Part shown: one piece after another, positions 33,010 through 45,824 of the stretch | Numbering within the stretch: the stretch's first letter is position 1 | Layout: each line of letters opens with the position of its first letter | Assembly: GCA_001179505.1 (NCBI GenBank) | Contig: CDMY01000718.1 | Span: 124,001-188,000 of the forward strand | Source of the DNA: Vitrella brassicaformis | Taxonomy: Eukaryota; Sar; Vitrellaceae | Direction: 5' to 3' | Length of the DNA: 64,000 nucleotides | Notes under the pieces: model-generated | What the model saw: the letters and a program-made list of their open reading frames with translations, nothing else | Databases searched by the model: none | Told to the model about the DNA's origin: nothing | Made by a program: the position numbers and the translations under genes

Positions 33010-36000
33010 ACCTAGTCGCTGTCTTCGTCCAGCCGCCAGTTCTTCTTGAAGACCTTGTCGGCGTCGAGATGAGGTTCATGGTCATCCTCGTACAGGTCTG
33101 CAACCAATGACAGGACAGCAGAGCGGCTCCATTTGTCGGTGCTCACGCTCCATTTGTCGGTGCTCACACGGGTTCCTTACTTGGGGGGTTACGTGGTGGA
33201 TGCAAGCCCAGGCCACCGAGGGGGAACCAATCCGCCGCATAGCCGCCCTCGCCCATAGCCTGGACGACACAATGAAAGCGCCCGATACACGGCCGCTGTG
33301 TAAACGTGGTTCATCAATTGCTACCTCACTGACCGGTAAGTGCTGGGTGTCGTCCGCCGGCCAAGAGGACAGTGGCGGCCGTGGCGGCAGTGGCGATGGA
33401 GCAGAGACGTGCGACGGCTGAATGAGAAACACGCGCACCATTTTTGTCGATGGCAAATGTGCCTTTGCTGGGAGGCTTGCCTGTGAGGCGCTATGTCCTT
33501 GTGCGTTGCCGCTCAGTGGCTGCTGATAGCGACGAGCTCTGAAGGGAGACCAGACAAGAACACAGGCACAGTGGTGTGGTGTGGATGTGGTGTGGCTGCT
33601 TCGCCTCACCGGTGCTGCCGATGGTGGGGAGGCAGCAGAGGGCTGTCGAACTCGCCGCCCGACGGCTCTCCCTGGACAACGAAGGACAGGGGAAATGGCA
33701 ATGAATGCATCCTTCCTGTCCCATTCATCCTTCGCGTGTGCTGTCACCGTGCTCTCAGCAGCAGAGGGGTGGTGCAGTGGTGGGGCGAGGGACATGCCTG
33801 CAAACAAGACCAATCATGAGACCACTCAGGCGGCCTGGATGGCGACAATGGCAGCCTCCATCTCTGTGTGCACCCATACCTCCATCTCTGTGTGCCTTCA
33901 TACCCGCAACCGCAGCTGCAGCTGCCCCAGGACCCTGCAAACACGACACAAGGGAATGCGACAAATGCCGGTGTGATGGTGGACGGCTGTACGCCCGCCA
34001 ATTCCCTCACTGACAGGTGGGAGGTGGGGGCTCTGTGCGGGCATCATGGGCTGACCGCCATCTGCAGACAGCACCCAGTACAGAAAGCATCCAGATGCCG
34101 TATTTGCGCGTCTTGTGTGGGGTGAGGTGACCTGACCTTGGCTGGCAGGGGCACGCAACGTCGACAGCATTTGGTATCTGATGATGGCGTCTTCAAACGC
34201 CGCCTCCACCCCTGAGTCGCCGCGGGACAGATCCACGTCCACACGCACAGCAAGATCATTGACCAGCCGCATGTCCACCCCGTTGTAGTTGATTCCGAAA
34301 AGACCCGGCCGCACAACAAACCACAGCTCCTCTCGGTCAGCAGCCGTATCCACGGATACGCCTGGGTGGCCCTCCCGCAGACTGTTCGCATAGCCGACAA
34401 GATCGGCGAACGACGAAGGCGGGCGCTGAAAGACAAATGCGTTTGTCCGCATCCCTGTGTGAGCACGTGTGCGTGTGCGTCACTCATACCTCCTGTGCCC
34501 TCGGCGTCTTGCGAGGTAGTGCCTGGCTCGCGCGTCTCTGTCGCACCTGGCTGTCATGGGATGGGGGGCATGCTGGCCCACTGTGGGTCCATCCTGATCA
34601 AAGCACAGACCAGTGCACATGGTGTCGTCAGGGGCATGACAGGTGTCTCGGCATCGCACCAGGCATGTCAGCTGCACGTTGCCGCTCCTGCTGGTGGTAG
34701 TAGTAGTGGTGGCTCTGCTGCTGCTGTGGCGAAGCTGGAGCATGGGGAGTGGGACGAACAGGGTGCCACATCCACAACACAAGCAGGGAATCGGAGGTTC
34801 ACGGCTTTCTCTGCGTGAAGCTCACTCACCATGAGGATAATGGGCGGTTCTCTGTGGTTGGACGGTCGACATCTGGGGGGTCATCATGGCAGCACCTGCA
34901 TCAAGAAGATTGCAATGAATGAATGTGCTGGCGCGTGTGCAGTCGAATTCAGCGGCCGACCTGCTTGTGGGGTGGAGAGTCTGGGCGTCTGTGCGCTGGG
35001 TGTAGGATAATCCTGGCCGTACTCACTGTGTGCAGCAGCCGCAGCTCCAACAACAGGTGGGCTCTGCGGAGACACGGCCATGGACTTTGTTTCCCTCCCT
35101 GTGTTTGCTCCCCCCTACCTGCTGGTACGCCACCATGAATTCGTCAATCCACTCGTCGCTCGCGTCGAAGTCGTTCAGCCCCGGCACCTGACTAGCGATC
35201 TGCAACGCCGTGGCCCTGATGGCCTCCCTGTTCACCGCCATTGGAGGCGTGTAGTCCCTCAGCTGCCTCTCGAGTTCCGCAATCCAGCTGTCCTGTTGTG
35301 TGGGCCCTGCTGGCTCATCGCCGTACCCCGGCCGATGAATCCATCCGCTATCTCCTCGTCATGCGGTTGCTGTGGAGCAGGAGCAGTCTCCTGGCAAGTG
35401 CCGGGGGATGAAGATGCGTTGGGTTGTAGGGCTGGGGGGAGGGTGAGGGATATCGGCAGAGGGTGGGGATGAGGTGGATGCGTCGGGAGAGGGGAATGGG
35501 GAGCAGCACCAGCAGCGGCAGGAGGGGAACCTACAGAGCAATCAGACCGCACACCCAGATTACCATGCGCACACAAATATTACGAAGTAGGTGGGGGACG
35601 CCTTACCCATGACGGCACGGACTTGCGGATGCGGCACAGCCGGCTGGTGGGCGGTCATAGAAGGTGGCGGAGCAACACCGTATCGACGCGCCTTGGAGCG
35701 CTTCCGCTGAGAGGCGCGGAAGAGCAACAAAACATCCGTCAGCACGCAGGCACACACATGACGTATCTATGGGCGCACCGACATGCTCACCTTGACACGG
35801 TTGCTGGCTTGGTTCTGCCCATCCTCACCACTCCTGGCCGACTTGGCAGCGCGCCCCTGCAGAAATGAAACTGCACAGAGTGTCTGCTGCACGTATGCGC
35901 TATGCCCTGTGGTGCATCTCGGTGTCGTGCCTGGGTGTCGCTAATAGTGACGGTGCTGTCGGCTGTCCTTTTGTGGGGCCTCGCTGCAGGGGCAGGCAAC

Positions 36001-37826
36001 GGAGGGGCAGCCTGAAGCAGGCAGATGAAACACACATCAACTAAGAAGCTCGTTGGGGTGCGCATGTGTGCATGGATTCACTCCCACCATTGCATTCCCA
36101 GGCAGCCCGGCCTACCTCCTCTTTCCTCCTCTGCCTGTCCAGAATTTCTCTCTGCCTCTCCTCCGACAGCTGGTCAGAGTGTCGCCTCTTCATGTGCTCG
36201 GTGTGGCTGCCCTCCATCATCAGCTCGCCACAGACGCCACCCTCGACAGGGAATTCACAGCAGATGACGCCGTGGTTGTGCACCTTTTCCTCGACGGGCC
36301 TGTACTCGATGCTGTACTGGTGCTGCCAATCGTAGAAGACTCCCAGCTTGCACTGGGGGTACACGTCTGCCTGAGCGGGGTCGTCGGTCACCTCTCGCGT
36401 GTCGGTGTCCTCACACACGACTCGAATGTAGCCCGTTGGTGAGTCGACTTCGCTGGTGCTTTGAAGTCGAGGCGGACGGAGGGATACTCCTTTCCTCTGC
36501 CGCCCTTGCTTGGCACCAGGTCCGGTTTGGAGGCGCGCCAGATCTCCGCCACCGTGCATGTGATGATGACTCGCTCGTTGAACCGCCTGCTGACCAGCTG
36601 TTGGTTGAGCCGCACCTCGACGGCGGCCACCTCATCCCAACGGACCCGCCATGGGTCCCTCGTGTCGTAGACCACACGGTGACGGCCATCCTCCGAGTCG
36701 TAGACGAGCACGATTTTGGCCCAGCTGCGGAGCTCTCTGAAGTTGGCCTTGACGAACTCGAACATCTCTCCTGCAGACACGGGCACATGGACAAGTGGGA
36801 CACCTTGTGGGTGGTGTGCTTCCTACCTGCTGAGGGAAGGTAGTGGCCGCCCTGCTTGCCGGCGGCCGCAGCAGCCGAAAGCCCTTGTTGGTCTCCTGCT
36901 GGCGGACCGCCCAGCGACGGCGGGGTGCCATCTGTAGGCAGATGGCACAGGCAAAAGAACACATGGATGGGACACCAACGTGCTTCTGAGGGCAAAACCT
37001 CACCAGGGGCAGAAGGACGCATTGCAGCATCTGAACGACAGCACACATTGACCAAGCGAATGCGTCAAGTACATTTCAGGGTTCTTGATCTGGCGCCGTC
37101 ACTTGTCACTCACCTGCATGGCCGTGCTGCAGCTCGTCTGCCGTGTTTGCGCCGCCTGTGGCGACGTTGCCATCCACTGACAGACAAGACACGGGGGACG
37201 ACAGGCACACAGAGGCGTGCATGAGGTGGCTCTGTCCACGGTGTCGTGTGAGCGACTCACCTGGGAGGTCCTGCGTTTCGGCCTGTTGAAGCAGATCTGA
37301 TGGATCAGCAGCTGAAGCCTGGGGGTGGGTGACACGGACAGAAGAGGATGGCTGGGAATCGACAGACTGCATTGAAAGTACCACACTCGTGCAGCACGCT
37401 CCTGCAGCAACACTCACACGCCGCGAAAAAAGTGCTAGGAAAGCCGAGGCTCACATAGGTAGGCCTACATTGGTGGACCTAGCGCGCATGAACCACTTCA
37501 CTGCATGCGCACAATAGGTCTTGATCAAGTGAGTCCGCCACGAGATCAAAGGACGACTGCAGAGGCCAACACAACACAGCTGACTGCGTTCCCTTCCCTC
37601 TGTCTCCCCCCCTCTTCTAACCATGAGTAGATTGCGAGTGGCCACTGACCTTTCGCTTCGGGTCCATCTCCTCTCGTAACGCACGTGTGAGCGATTGGGC
37701 ACGACGCCATTCCCATGGTTGTGCGAGATAGACGGCTGACCCAACGCGAAGGTCACTTCCGCCACTGGTCGGATCAGCCAGCAGACGTAACCACCACAAG
37801 GCACTCTCCGTCACCATCTGCACTGA
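33010..37826 (-). CDS. low-complexity nuclear-type protein with CENP-B-like HTH and C2H2-like segment
   Basis: Many short minus-strand exons follow in order. About 36800-36930: SAAAAAGKQGGHYLPSA. About 36470-36780: EMFEFVKANFRELRSWAKI, VYDSEDGRHRVVYDTRDPW, possibly Tudor-like. About 36120-36430: ICCEFPVEGGVCGELMMEGS followed by HTEHMKRRH, a C2H2-like finger. Ala/Pro/Arg-rich exons lie at 35780-36010 and 35630-35710. About 35120-35300: RQLRDYTPPMAVNREAIR, ALQIASQVPG, FDASDEWIDEFMVAYQQ, resembling the CENP-B/Tc5-type DNA-binding helix-turn-helix. About 34140-34430: ELWFVVRPGLFGINYNGVDM. The last exon (33010-33100) ends VFKKNWRLDEDSD. Pro/Gln/Ser linkers join them. Frame changes without good introns occur near 36440 and 35320, so this may be two genes, may contain indels, or may be partly decayed. 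CENP-B-type domains occur in domesticated transposases. Start is uncertain. Confidence 0.45.
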
Positions 37827-37829
37827 CAA

Positions 37830-38780
37830 CGAAGACAAAATCACTCATGACGTGTTGATCAGTGTGGGCCGGCCGACCTCTTTCCTTCTGTCGCGCTGCC
37901 GTCTATCCCTCCTCACTTCCTCGAGACGCCCCTCAGTGCCGCACGAGACAGACCTCATTGCCACAAGCGACGACTGAGGGCCATCAGCCGTGGCAGCCGA
38001 TAGATGGGGAAAGGAAGACAATAGAGAGCACCCCCGGACGGCAGCAGGCACCGAGTGTCCAGGCCATCAGCTGCAGCTGATGGCGTGGGCGGGAAGGTCA
38101 CCATGCCATCAGCCACCGTCACTTGTCAGTAGCACCGGCACCGCCATCAGCACTGATCCATCACACCTGCAGTAACGAAACAGAGCACATCAGCTCTGAT
38201 TAACACATCAGTGCAGGTCGGCTTAGTATCGTCGTGTCGTTGCTGTCTGGTCCCCTCCTCTCTTCGAGAGATCTCCGTGTGCTGAATGCATTCCACTGGG
38301 CGCCTGATGGCCGTGGCGCCCAATGCGGAAGCCTTTTGAAGGCGTCCACTGACACCGACAGACACCGAGCTCCCCGTCCATCCATCAAGGGCGGTGGGAG
38401 TCGTCAACACGCCGCTTGAGTGGCAAGATGGCACCGTTGGCAGCACGAGATGGGGCCGGACAGTGCGACAAAAAGAGTGGCGGCCGGACCGCCTGGCCGA
38501 CACGATGGAATAATGCGTCGCCGAGCAGCGTGAGGACGGGATGGGCCGACCGCTCAGAAGGCGCGGCATCGTCTCCAGCACCTCGAGGGATGTGGGAAAG
38601 GTCACATAGATGGGCGATGCCCAACTCGCAGGAATAAGCATGCCTGTATCGTCGGGGCGCCCTTGTAAACGGAAAACCGCCCAGAAAGAGGATGGACAAA
38701 ATCGATGCGTGTAGGCGGCCTTTCATTCGAAGATCCACGATGGGTGAGAGCAAATGGAAGGGCGTCCGTCGAGATCTGGA
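37830..38780. other. spacer, nothing recognised
   Basis: Long overlapping open frames on both strands lack protein-like composition. No gene is supported. Confidence 0.35.
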
Positions 38781-38890
38781 TTGCATTTCTAGGCTCGCAA
38801 GGGGATCGCTGGGCAAGGAGAAGGATGAATTTCTCGTTCCGATGAGCTTAGGCGCGGCGCAGGGGCCGCTGCTCCGACCGATTTGGAAGA
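38780..38890 (+). repeat. conserved spacer element, copy 1 (second copy at 42810-42920)
   Basis: The 60 bases from tgaatttctcgttccgatga through gcgcaggggcc to gctccgaccgatttt are nearly identical at 38826-38886 and 42855-42917, with weaker similarity before (ctcgcaagg, gatc) and after. Copy 1 lies directly before the start of the gene at about 38900. The strong conservation of a short block suggests either a dispersed repeat or a shared promoter element. Confidence 0.7.
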
Positions 38891-38894
38891 AACG

Positions 38895-39912
38895 ATGAAC
38901 GGCAGAAGCGAAGGAGCCCTCGCCCTCTGTCAATGTCGGTGGTCAAGGCGGCGGCATCACCTCTCACGTCAAGCGGCAGATGGCACTGGTCAAGGGGGAG
39001 GTCAGCAGAATCAACAAGGAGATCGCTGCGGCCCGTCCTCAGCGCTCTGCTCGACAAGGCCTTCCCTCGTCGGTGACTGCCCGTCTGCTCACCTGTGTTT
39101 ATCTGAATGTAAGCTGGAGGGAAGGGGACAACATCACGACGCAGCAGTCGCTCTTTTGCCCTCTTATTCTGTGTGAGTGCGTGTGGGTGCATGTGACAGG
39201 TTTGACGAGTAGCTGCCGCTGCTTGCTGCTGAAGTACTCTGGTAGGTCTGCTCGCCACGGTGTGCGCAAAGGCTAGTGCTTTCTATGCAGGCGGTCATGT
39301 GTCGGATCTGCATAGTGACTTGGAAGTTTGGGCGGCTGGATGGTGCTTCCCCTCGGGCTGGGCACTATCGCCGTCGGGCGGGCGCTACCGGCTACGTGCC
39401 CACAGCCAACGATCTGGTCATGTTCGACTGGCGCGTGTGGCGTGACGGATTCGAGGGGACGGGCGCGTGCAGCATCCCTGAGGGAGGAAGCCTGTCACTT
39501 GGTGAGGCCGTCACATGCATTTATGCACGTGAGCGGCATGCATGTATGTATGTATGTGCATATTTCAGGGATCCCGATGGCAGCGGTGCCACGTTGCGGC
39601 GTCCAGAGAGCAGCCACATTGGCCATGCTGGCACGCCTCGGGATGACACCGACATTGCCGACAGGTACGTGATCACGTACGCATGGACAGGACACGCAGA
39701 CAGATACATATGTGACACATCTAACTGGCGTGCGCCTTTGCAGGGTTGTGGTTGTCGGTGTGCTGGAGGACCTATCCCGTCCGGGCGAGTACTTCTACGA
39801 GCTGGACGCGTTAGTGCCCTTCATCTGCCCCCCGACATCTGCCGCACAAGCGTCAACTTCTCCACCACAGACAAGAATGGTCGCAGATTACTGGTTGCTA
39901 ACATACAATTGA
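38895..39912 (+). CDS. hypothetical multi-exon protein
   Basis: Plus-strand exons: about 38895-39080 (GGGITSHVKRQMALVKGEVS, RINKEIAAARPQRSARQG, helical and basic), about 39290-39500 (GYVPTANDLVMFDWRVWRD), about 39570-39663 (DPDGSGATLRRPESSHIGHA) and about 39744-39912 (VVVVGVLEDLSRPGEYFYEL, ending DYWLLTYN before a stop). Splice sites with gtgag and gtacg donors are present. I do not recognise the family. The first exon resembles degenerate sequence after the second copy of the spacer element near 42960-43030, suggesting a duplicated and decayed gene start there. Confidence 0.4.
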
Positions 39913-41003
39913 TAGATTTGTAAGGAGAATATGATCAGACAGGCAGGTATCGGCTCAGACAGACAGACTGGCACATGAGGATGATTTTGTGCACGCATGA
40001 CACAAATCAATTGCCAGGAACGTGTGTGCAGCAGCGCTGCTCACATCAGCGAATGCATGGGTTCAGTAGATAAATGTATCAGTAGGTGATTTCTTTGTGG
40101 CGGTCAAAATTTGTCACTTGTTCTGACTCTCAGTGATCTTACATTGCAGTGGTGCGTGTCGTGCATGAGCGACGGAGTAGACTTAGCGGTGGTGTTCGTG
40201 TGAACGGAGTGCTCTGTATGGTGGCCAGAATGTTTGAAAGAGTGGTTGAGTGCACGCGTGAATGACCGAGGTCCATGACACATCGATGAAGGCATGGACA
40301 ACGCAACACGCAGCACGACAACCAACGCGTGTGAATGTGTGGCTTTCATCCTTCGTCTGTGTGCGGCCGTGCCTGACGGGTGCACCAAGGAGAGATGGGC
40401 ACACTCTCGTGTGCACCCGTCAGAGGCAGACAGCGCACAGGCGGGAGATCAAACGCCACACAGCAGTACTCCGCACGCAATCAGCCAGCCAATAATGCCT
40501 TTCTGCCTCATCACTGCCCGCTCCACACCCACTCAGCACCTGACTCAGTGACTTGGTCGTCATGCATGTCGACCCACGTGATGATAGAAAAACGCATCAC
40601 AAGCCTCCCATTGAAAGTGTGCCGACTGAGGGCATTGCCCTCCATCCATCCATCCTCCCACCATCCCTCGCGCCATAACAAACTCACGAGAAACGCACAC
40701 GACGACACGACACAATCAGCTCGCCGGCAAGACACGCATGAACAAGTCAATCGCACTCTCTCTCTCTCTCTCCCTCTCTCTCTCTGTCTGTGTGTGTGTG
40801 TGTGTCGGTGTCTGTGTGTGCGCAGAGTAGTGCGCAGCCGGGGGAGGCATCGAGCATCACATCGATGTGTAGAGAAGCAAAAATCGATCGCGTGTATATC
40901 GAGAAAGGCACGTACAGTGCGACACCACCCCCTCTCCCCCATCTCTGGCACCATGTGTGTGTGCGTACACGGATGAATGGATGGATGGATGTGTGTCAGT
41001 AAG
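39913..41003. other. spacer with microsatellites, nothing recognised
   Basis: It contains a (CT)n(GT)n tract near 40757-40810 and a ggatggatggat run near 40975. No supported gene was found. Confidence 0.4.
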
Positions 41004-42667
41004 TCATTCAGAGGTCGGTGGGAAGATGTCGTCCAAATAGAGCACCTCTCTCACCAGTGGCAGCAGCCGCCGGCTGCAGCAGCAGAGAGCGACACAAAAG
41101 CACTCGTGGGCTACTTGTTTCCTGAAGCATCTCTCCTGCCCCTTGCCTTGCGTCTTACTTGAGGCATTTCTTCCACGTGACCAGGAAAACCGGCTTGCGC
41201 TTGTCGCTTTTCTCGCTCTTGGTTTCTTGCAGCAGATCCTCGAAGTCGGAATCCTGAAGGTAGACACCAGAGTGGACACATCGGGTGTCTGCATGCACAC
41301 GTGCAGCCTACCCCCGTCAGGAGAATGATCGCTGGGACCTCTGGATTGTTGGCCATTTTCTCTATCTTGCGGGCGATAGCGATGTCCGTACCCTTCTGTT
41401 TGCCATTAGACTTCAACCTGCAATGCACACACGGGTGGAGCACCAACCAGATGATGCGCATCCGCGTGTCGCTGGTTGCCTTACTCAGACAAGTGGGGTG
41501 CGAAGCCCATGCCCTTGATGCCCTTGTAGTACTTGCCGAGAGCTTGTTGGGCGACTGGACCTCTGAGGGCCTCGGGCTCCGTGCCGAAGTAGTCGGTAAA
41601 GTACGGCGTCACCTTGCAGTTGAACTTGTCTTGGATGGCGTCCACCGTTATCTTGAAGTCTTTCCCCTTGATGTAGCGCTTCGTCGCCTCTAGGAATCCC
41701 ATCTCCAAGGTGCCTCCATCGATGACCAGAGCACACTCGCCGCGACTGCACACACACACACACACACACACACGCACAGAGAGAGAGAGAGAGAGAGGGA
41801 GAGAAAATCGGTCGTCATGACGATTAGTCACTTCCCTGTTGGTTCCTATCTGTTTGTGTGTCGGTTTTCCCTGCCTGTCAGTCTGTCTGTGTGCGTGCGT
41901 GTGGTACCTGCCGACGATGGCCGTTGGTGTGGATGCAGTAACAGATGAAGAAGGGCTGGAGGGATAAACTGGAAATCTGCACACGCACAGCAGCAAGACA
42001 AGCAGCAGTGACTGCGTGTCCCCGGGGGACCTCACTTGTCCCCGTCTCACCCGGGAGCCCTATTGTACGCCATCGATGAGCCACGGGCATTGCTGCCACA
42101 CCACAGCCACACGCAGACAGTGAGCGACCCATGTGCCTGCAGTATGCAATCGTTACCGCTGAACGATTCTTTGCTCTATCATTGAGTGGAGGTTGAAACA
42201 TTTAACACCGTAATCGCATCCAGAGCCTGCGACGGAAAGGCATCCAACCAGTCTGCCTGATGTGCGCCCAGCACTAATTGCCTTCTGCTTACCGTCTGGT
42301 TTGATAAACTTGCATAGTTCGGCGTTGGGCTTGGCGACTTCCAGTACCACCGAGGGCGGCCGCGCGTGGACGTACGTGCAATTAACTCCTTTAGCACACT
42401 TGCCCTGACACAAGCAAGAGGGAACAACGGAGGTCAGCTGCAGCACACCGTCGCACCTGAAGCCAGAATATGCACCGCACCTCCTCACGTCCGTGAGCAA
42501 ATGTGTATCCCTGCACCGACACACGATCCTGACACATACACCACACAGCAACAAACACACTGCGTCGTGGGCATCTGCGAACGGAGCTGACGTCTCACTT
42601 GTCCATTCGCAACGGGGCAGACACGCCCCTCGCGCGACGAGAACGAGGCTGGAAAGGAGGAGGCCAT
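41004..42667 (-). CDS. CCCH zinc finger - NYN domain ribonuclease-like protein, about 301 aa
   Basis: Nine exons join in phase: 42599-42667, 42457-42510, 42293-42404, 42157-42226, 41908-41976, 41485-41745, 41312-41417, 41159-41253 and 41004-41073. The N-terminal half has CCCH-type modules: an imperfect one (VCPVANGQGYTFAHGREEVR), then GKCAKGVNCTYVHA, and GCDYGVKCFNLHS. The C-terminal half is a NYN (LabA/PIN-like) domain: CALVIDGGTLEMG with the first Asp, then KYYKGIKGMGF, KGTDIAIARKI with the second, and AIILLTGDSDFEDLL with the third acidic cluster. NYN proteins are metal-dependent ribonucleases; CCCH fingers bind RNA, and the pairing recalls animal Regnase/ZC3H12 proteins, though here the fingers come first. 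A likely role is mRNA cleavage or quality control. An alternative acceptor in exon 2 would add six residues. Confidence 0.82.
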
Positions 42668-42919
42668 CGACGAGCGTTCGAAGCAAAAGCAACCTTATGG
42701 GCGGCAGAACGACGCAGATCTTTCCACAGGGAAGATGAAATGGTAGACCTACAACACACACACATAGGAAAAGCGTTCAAAGCAGCAGGAAGTCCTGTGA
42801 GCTGTGTTGTTGCATTCTCTAGCTCGCAAGGCGATCAGGGGGGGAGGGGGGACGGGATGAATTTCTCGTTCCGATGAGCTTAGGCGCGGCGCAGGGGCCA
42901 CTGCTCCGACCGATTTTGT

Positions 42920-45824
42920 GGAAGGAAAGGACGAATGACAACAGCATCACCTCTCGCCTCGCCATGCCTCGCCGCAGTCAAGCAGCGAGGCGACAGCGAC
43001 AAGGAGGTCGTTGAGGAGGCAGGTCGAAGCGGACGGGCGGCAGTGCAGACCTCGAGCAACTGCCGCGTATGAGATGAAAGGGAGTCCGACGCTCAGCGTC
43101 AACGGGGTGGACCGTCCATCTTCAGCGCTCTCTGGTGGCCATGCACACCCATTCGCAGGCTGTTCATCCATGCATGAGTCAACGATGACGACAAAAGACA
43201 CAGACTCACACACACATGCATCAAAGAGAGCGTCGTGGCATGTATATCTACCATCACTGTTGCCCTTGGCACTTTGCTTGATGGATGCACTGGGACTCAA
43301 TCTGGAAATGAAGACGCTTGCATGATCACCAAGTCACTGTTCACGAAGAAAGCTCGTTTCAATACAGCAAGACCCCATCGCCAGACCAGGCAGCTGCAGG
43401 CATGTCAGACGATAGCGCCAAGGCGTTCGGTCCGACCCGCAATCAGCACGCCACCCAACCTAACAAGAAGAACATTGTGTGTGTCACTGCTGCAGCGCTT
43501 CCGGCGATGGGTGTCGATACGATGATCTGCTTCGAATTGTCTACACGTGCACAGCTTGTCCATGGATGAGTCACAAAACAGTAGAGCCAGTGCGATGGTC
43601 TCACAGCAAAAGGCAAGAAGGAAAAGAAGGGTTTCGTCTACACATACTCGACAAGACGACAAGTGCTTCCACACTGAATTGCACGCAACGGTCTCATACA
43701 AAGCCCATACCATTACAGATACGTACAGAATGGATTGGCTGGGAGGGCGGCCCACACACATCGCACACGAGCATGAACCCGTCCCTGTGTAGCTCAGCTT
43801 GCAGGAATGCAGGTGTTCCGACCAGCGCCCCTCTCCTCCAAATCTCCATCGAGAACGGCGGAGTAAAGTGACGTGGTGGACCCAATCAAATCGACCGACA
43901 AGTGGAGAGGCAGGCTCTTCTCCAACAGCCCTGAAAAATCCACAAGAGATCGGTTGCAAACGATGGGATATCCGTGTCCTCTTACTTGGCTTGGCAGAAC
44001 ACAACCCATTCGCATCGTACTCAATAGAGCCGTGTGCCCCTGTAGTACTGCCTCATTCGAGGCCCTACAATCCATTACATGCGATGATTGGGCCGTTCTG
44101 GAGAAGGAGAGAAGGTGCACTCTCTTTTCTCTTACTTGTACTCAGAGGCTGCCCATCGTTCGTTCGCGTGTCTCTGACGACCGCGTAACGCTCATTCGTG
44201 CGTTCGATGGCATTCGTATTCGATTGCTCATTTGCATATACGTTGCTCGTTGCATCGTGTCTCCAAGAGCGCCCTCCATCGAGGGACTGGAATGACAAAG
44301 AGATCAGAGAAGTGTGTCGGCTTGACGGCCATCAATTTATCGCTTACTTGCTCAGGGAGACATCATCTCCCCTTCTTTGTTCTTTGGCTGCTAATTCGTT
44401 CGGTCGTTCGGTCGTAAGCGTGTTTCATTCGAAAGCGTTGTTGTTCGTTCGTACTCGTTTGCTCGCATCCCGTTTCGCCCTCGTGCCTGAAGAAGTGGCA
44501 GTACGTAGACCAATGAAATTCGTCTGCTCTTCCTCAGCGAATTCATTCGAGTGATGCAACACGAGTATATAGTCGAGTGAGAAAGGACAGGTGGGAGGTC
44601 GCTGGCCGAAACCGGCCGCGCCAGCCTCTGTCCTCCCTATGCTACCTCCATCGAAGCACTTGCACAGAGAAGAACCCAACGAGAGCGCATCGACGCGGCC
44701 CAGCATCCATTGCCTCCATCGAGGCGCCGGCCAGGACCAAACGAACCACGAAGGGGGACGAAAGCCTGAAGAAGAAAGAAAACAAGACAGCCGTGCAGGT
44801 GTGCGAAAGAGACGTGCAGCAGCGTGTATGTGTGGGCCACCCTCCTCATCCATCTATCCATTCACGCGTCACAATACGGCATGCTGGCAGCACAAATGCA
44901 TCCATCATTCATGATAGGTCGATGAAAAAAGACAAGAGAACGCAAACAAATAGAGGGGACGGCAGAACCACTGCCGATGTCCTTTCGTCCGAGGTGTTCG
45001 GCAGTCGATAAATGTGTGCTGATCCTTTGGTGGAAGTCCTTCATTGATGCCATTTGATGGCGCCCACGATGGAATGCATGATGGATAAATCACATCGAAG
45101 GCGCATTTTCCGCGTCTTTCTCTCACTTGTGCTGAGGAAACACCTGAGTGGAAATCGTGTGAGACGATAACGGGACGATACACGACTGCATCGAGCCCCC
45201 AGAGCGAATGAAGTGGGGGTGTGTGTAATCGTGTCGCTGTCGCTTACATGCTGCAAGGAGACACCATGCCTTTCGTGTTGCAGGAAGCCTTCTCGCCAGC
45301 ACCACGTTCTTTGAGGCGCCAGAGGATGCGCGTACCGCAAAATACAGAGTCGTTAAAGTGAAGTCCCACATCCTCACTAGTGCAGAGGACCATCCCATCA
45401 AATCCCCTGAGCATCACGTCCAGCGAGCACTGCATACTTGCTGCATACTATTGGCTGCATACAAACGACAACCGATTCAATATCAATGCGGCGCTTGTCT
45501 TCCTCTCACCTGTGCTTAGAGGAATGGAGAGAGGACTGACGATGAGATGACGGAGGGTCAACGTCTGGACTGACGCAACCACCTCCATCGAGACACTTGC
45601 ACAGAGAAGAGCGCAACCAAAACGAGCCCGAAAGGAGGGAAAACCCGCCCGCTCCTCGGCCCCAGGCCCCAGATCATCGTCTCGACCGGGTGTCGAGTTC
45701 GTCCATCAAAAGCGACGGCTGGCCAGTCGCTCCTGCACGGAACACAGCGCCCCCTGTACGTTTGCAGCGCCTTCCCCCTGTCACACGTTGGTTTTTTGGA
45801 AACGAAGCAAGAAACGGAGCGACA
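42920..45824. other. region with repeated exon-like modules on the minus strand, no assigned gene
   Basis: Minus-strand sequences resembling exon ends followed by donors (CAAGTAAG or CAAGTGAG preceded by a cctctgag- or cctcag-like string) recur near 44140, 44350, 45125, 45243 and 45512. Open pieces between them include 45244-45435 (LDVMLRGFDGMVLCTSEDVG), 43800-43990 (GYPIVCNRSLVDFSGLLEKS) and 44065-44298. The string tccatcga-acttgcacagagaaga recurs at 44650 and 45590. It may be an array of degenerate gene copies. I cannot join a protein. Confidence 0.35.

Noticed and set aside
34866-36065. Retroelement or DDE transposase around the CENP-B-like HTH
   Set aside because: No DDE-type catalytic motifs or terminal repeats were seen in the surrounding sequence.
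38385-38933. Minus-strand frame of 182 codons
   Set aside because: No recognisable motif, covers the conserved spacer block on the opposite strand, and composition is not protein-like.
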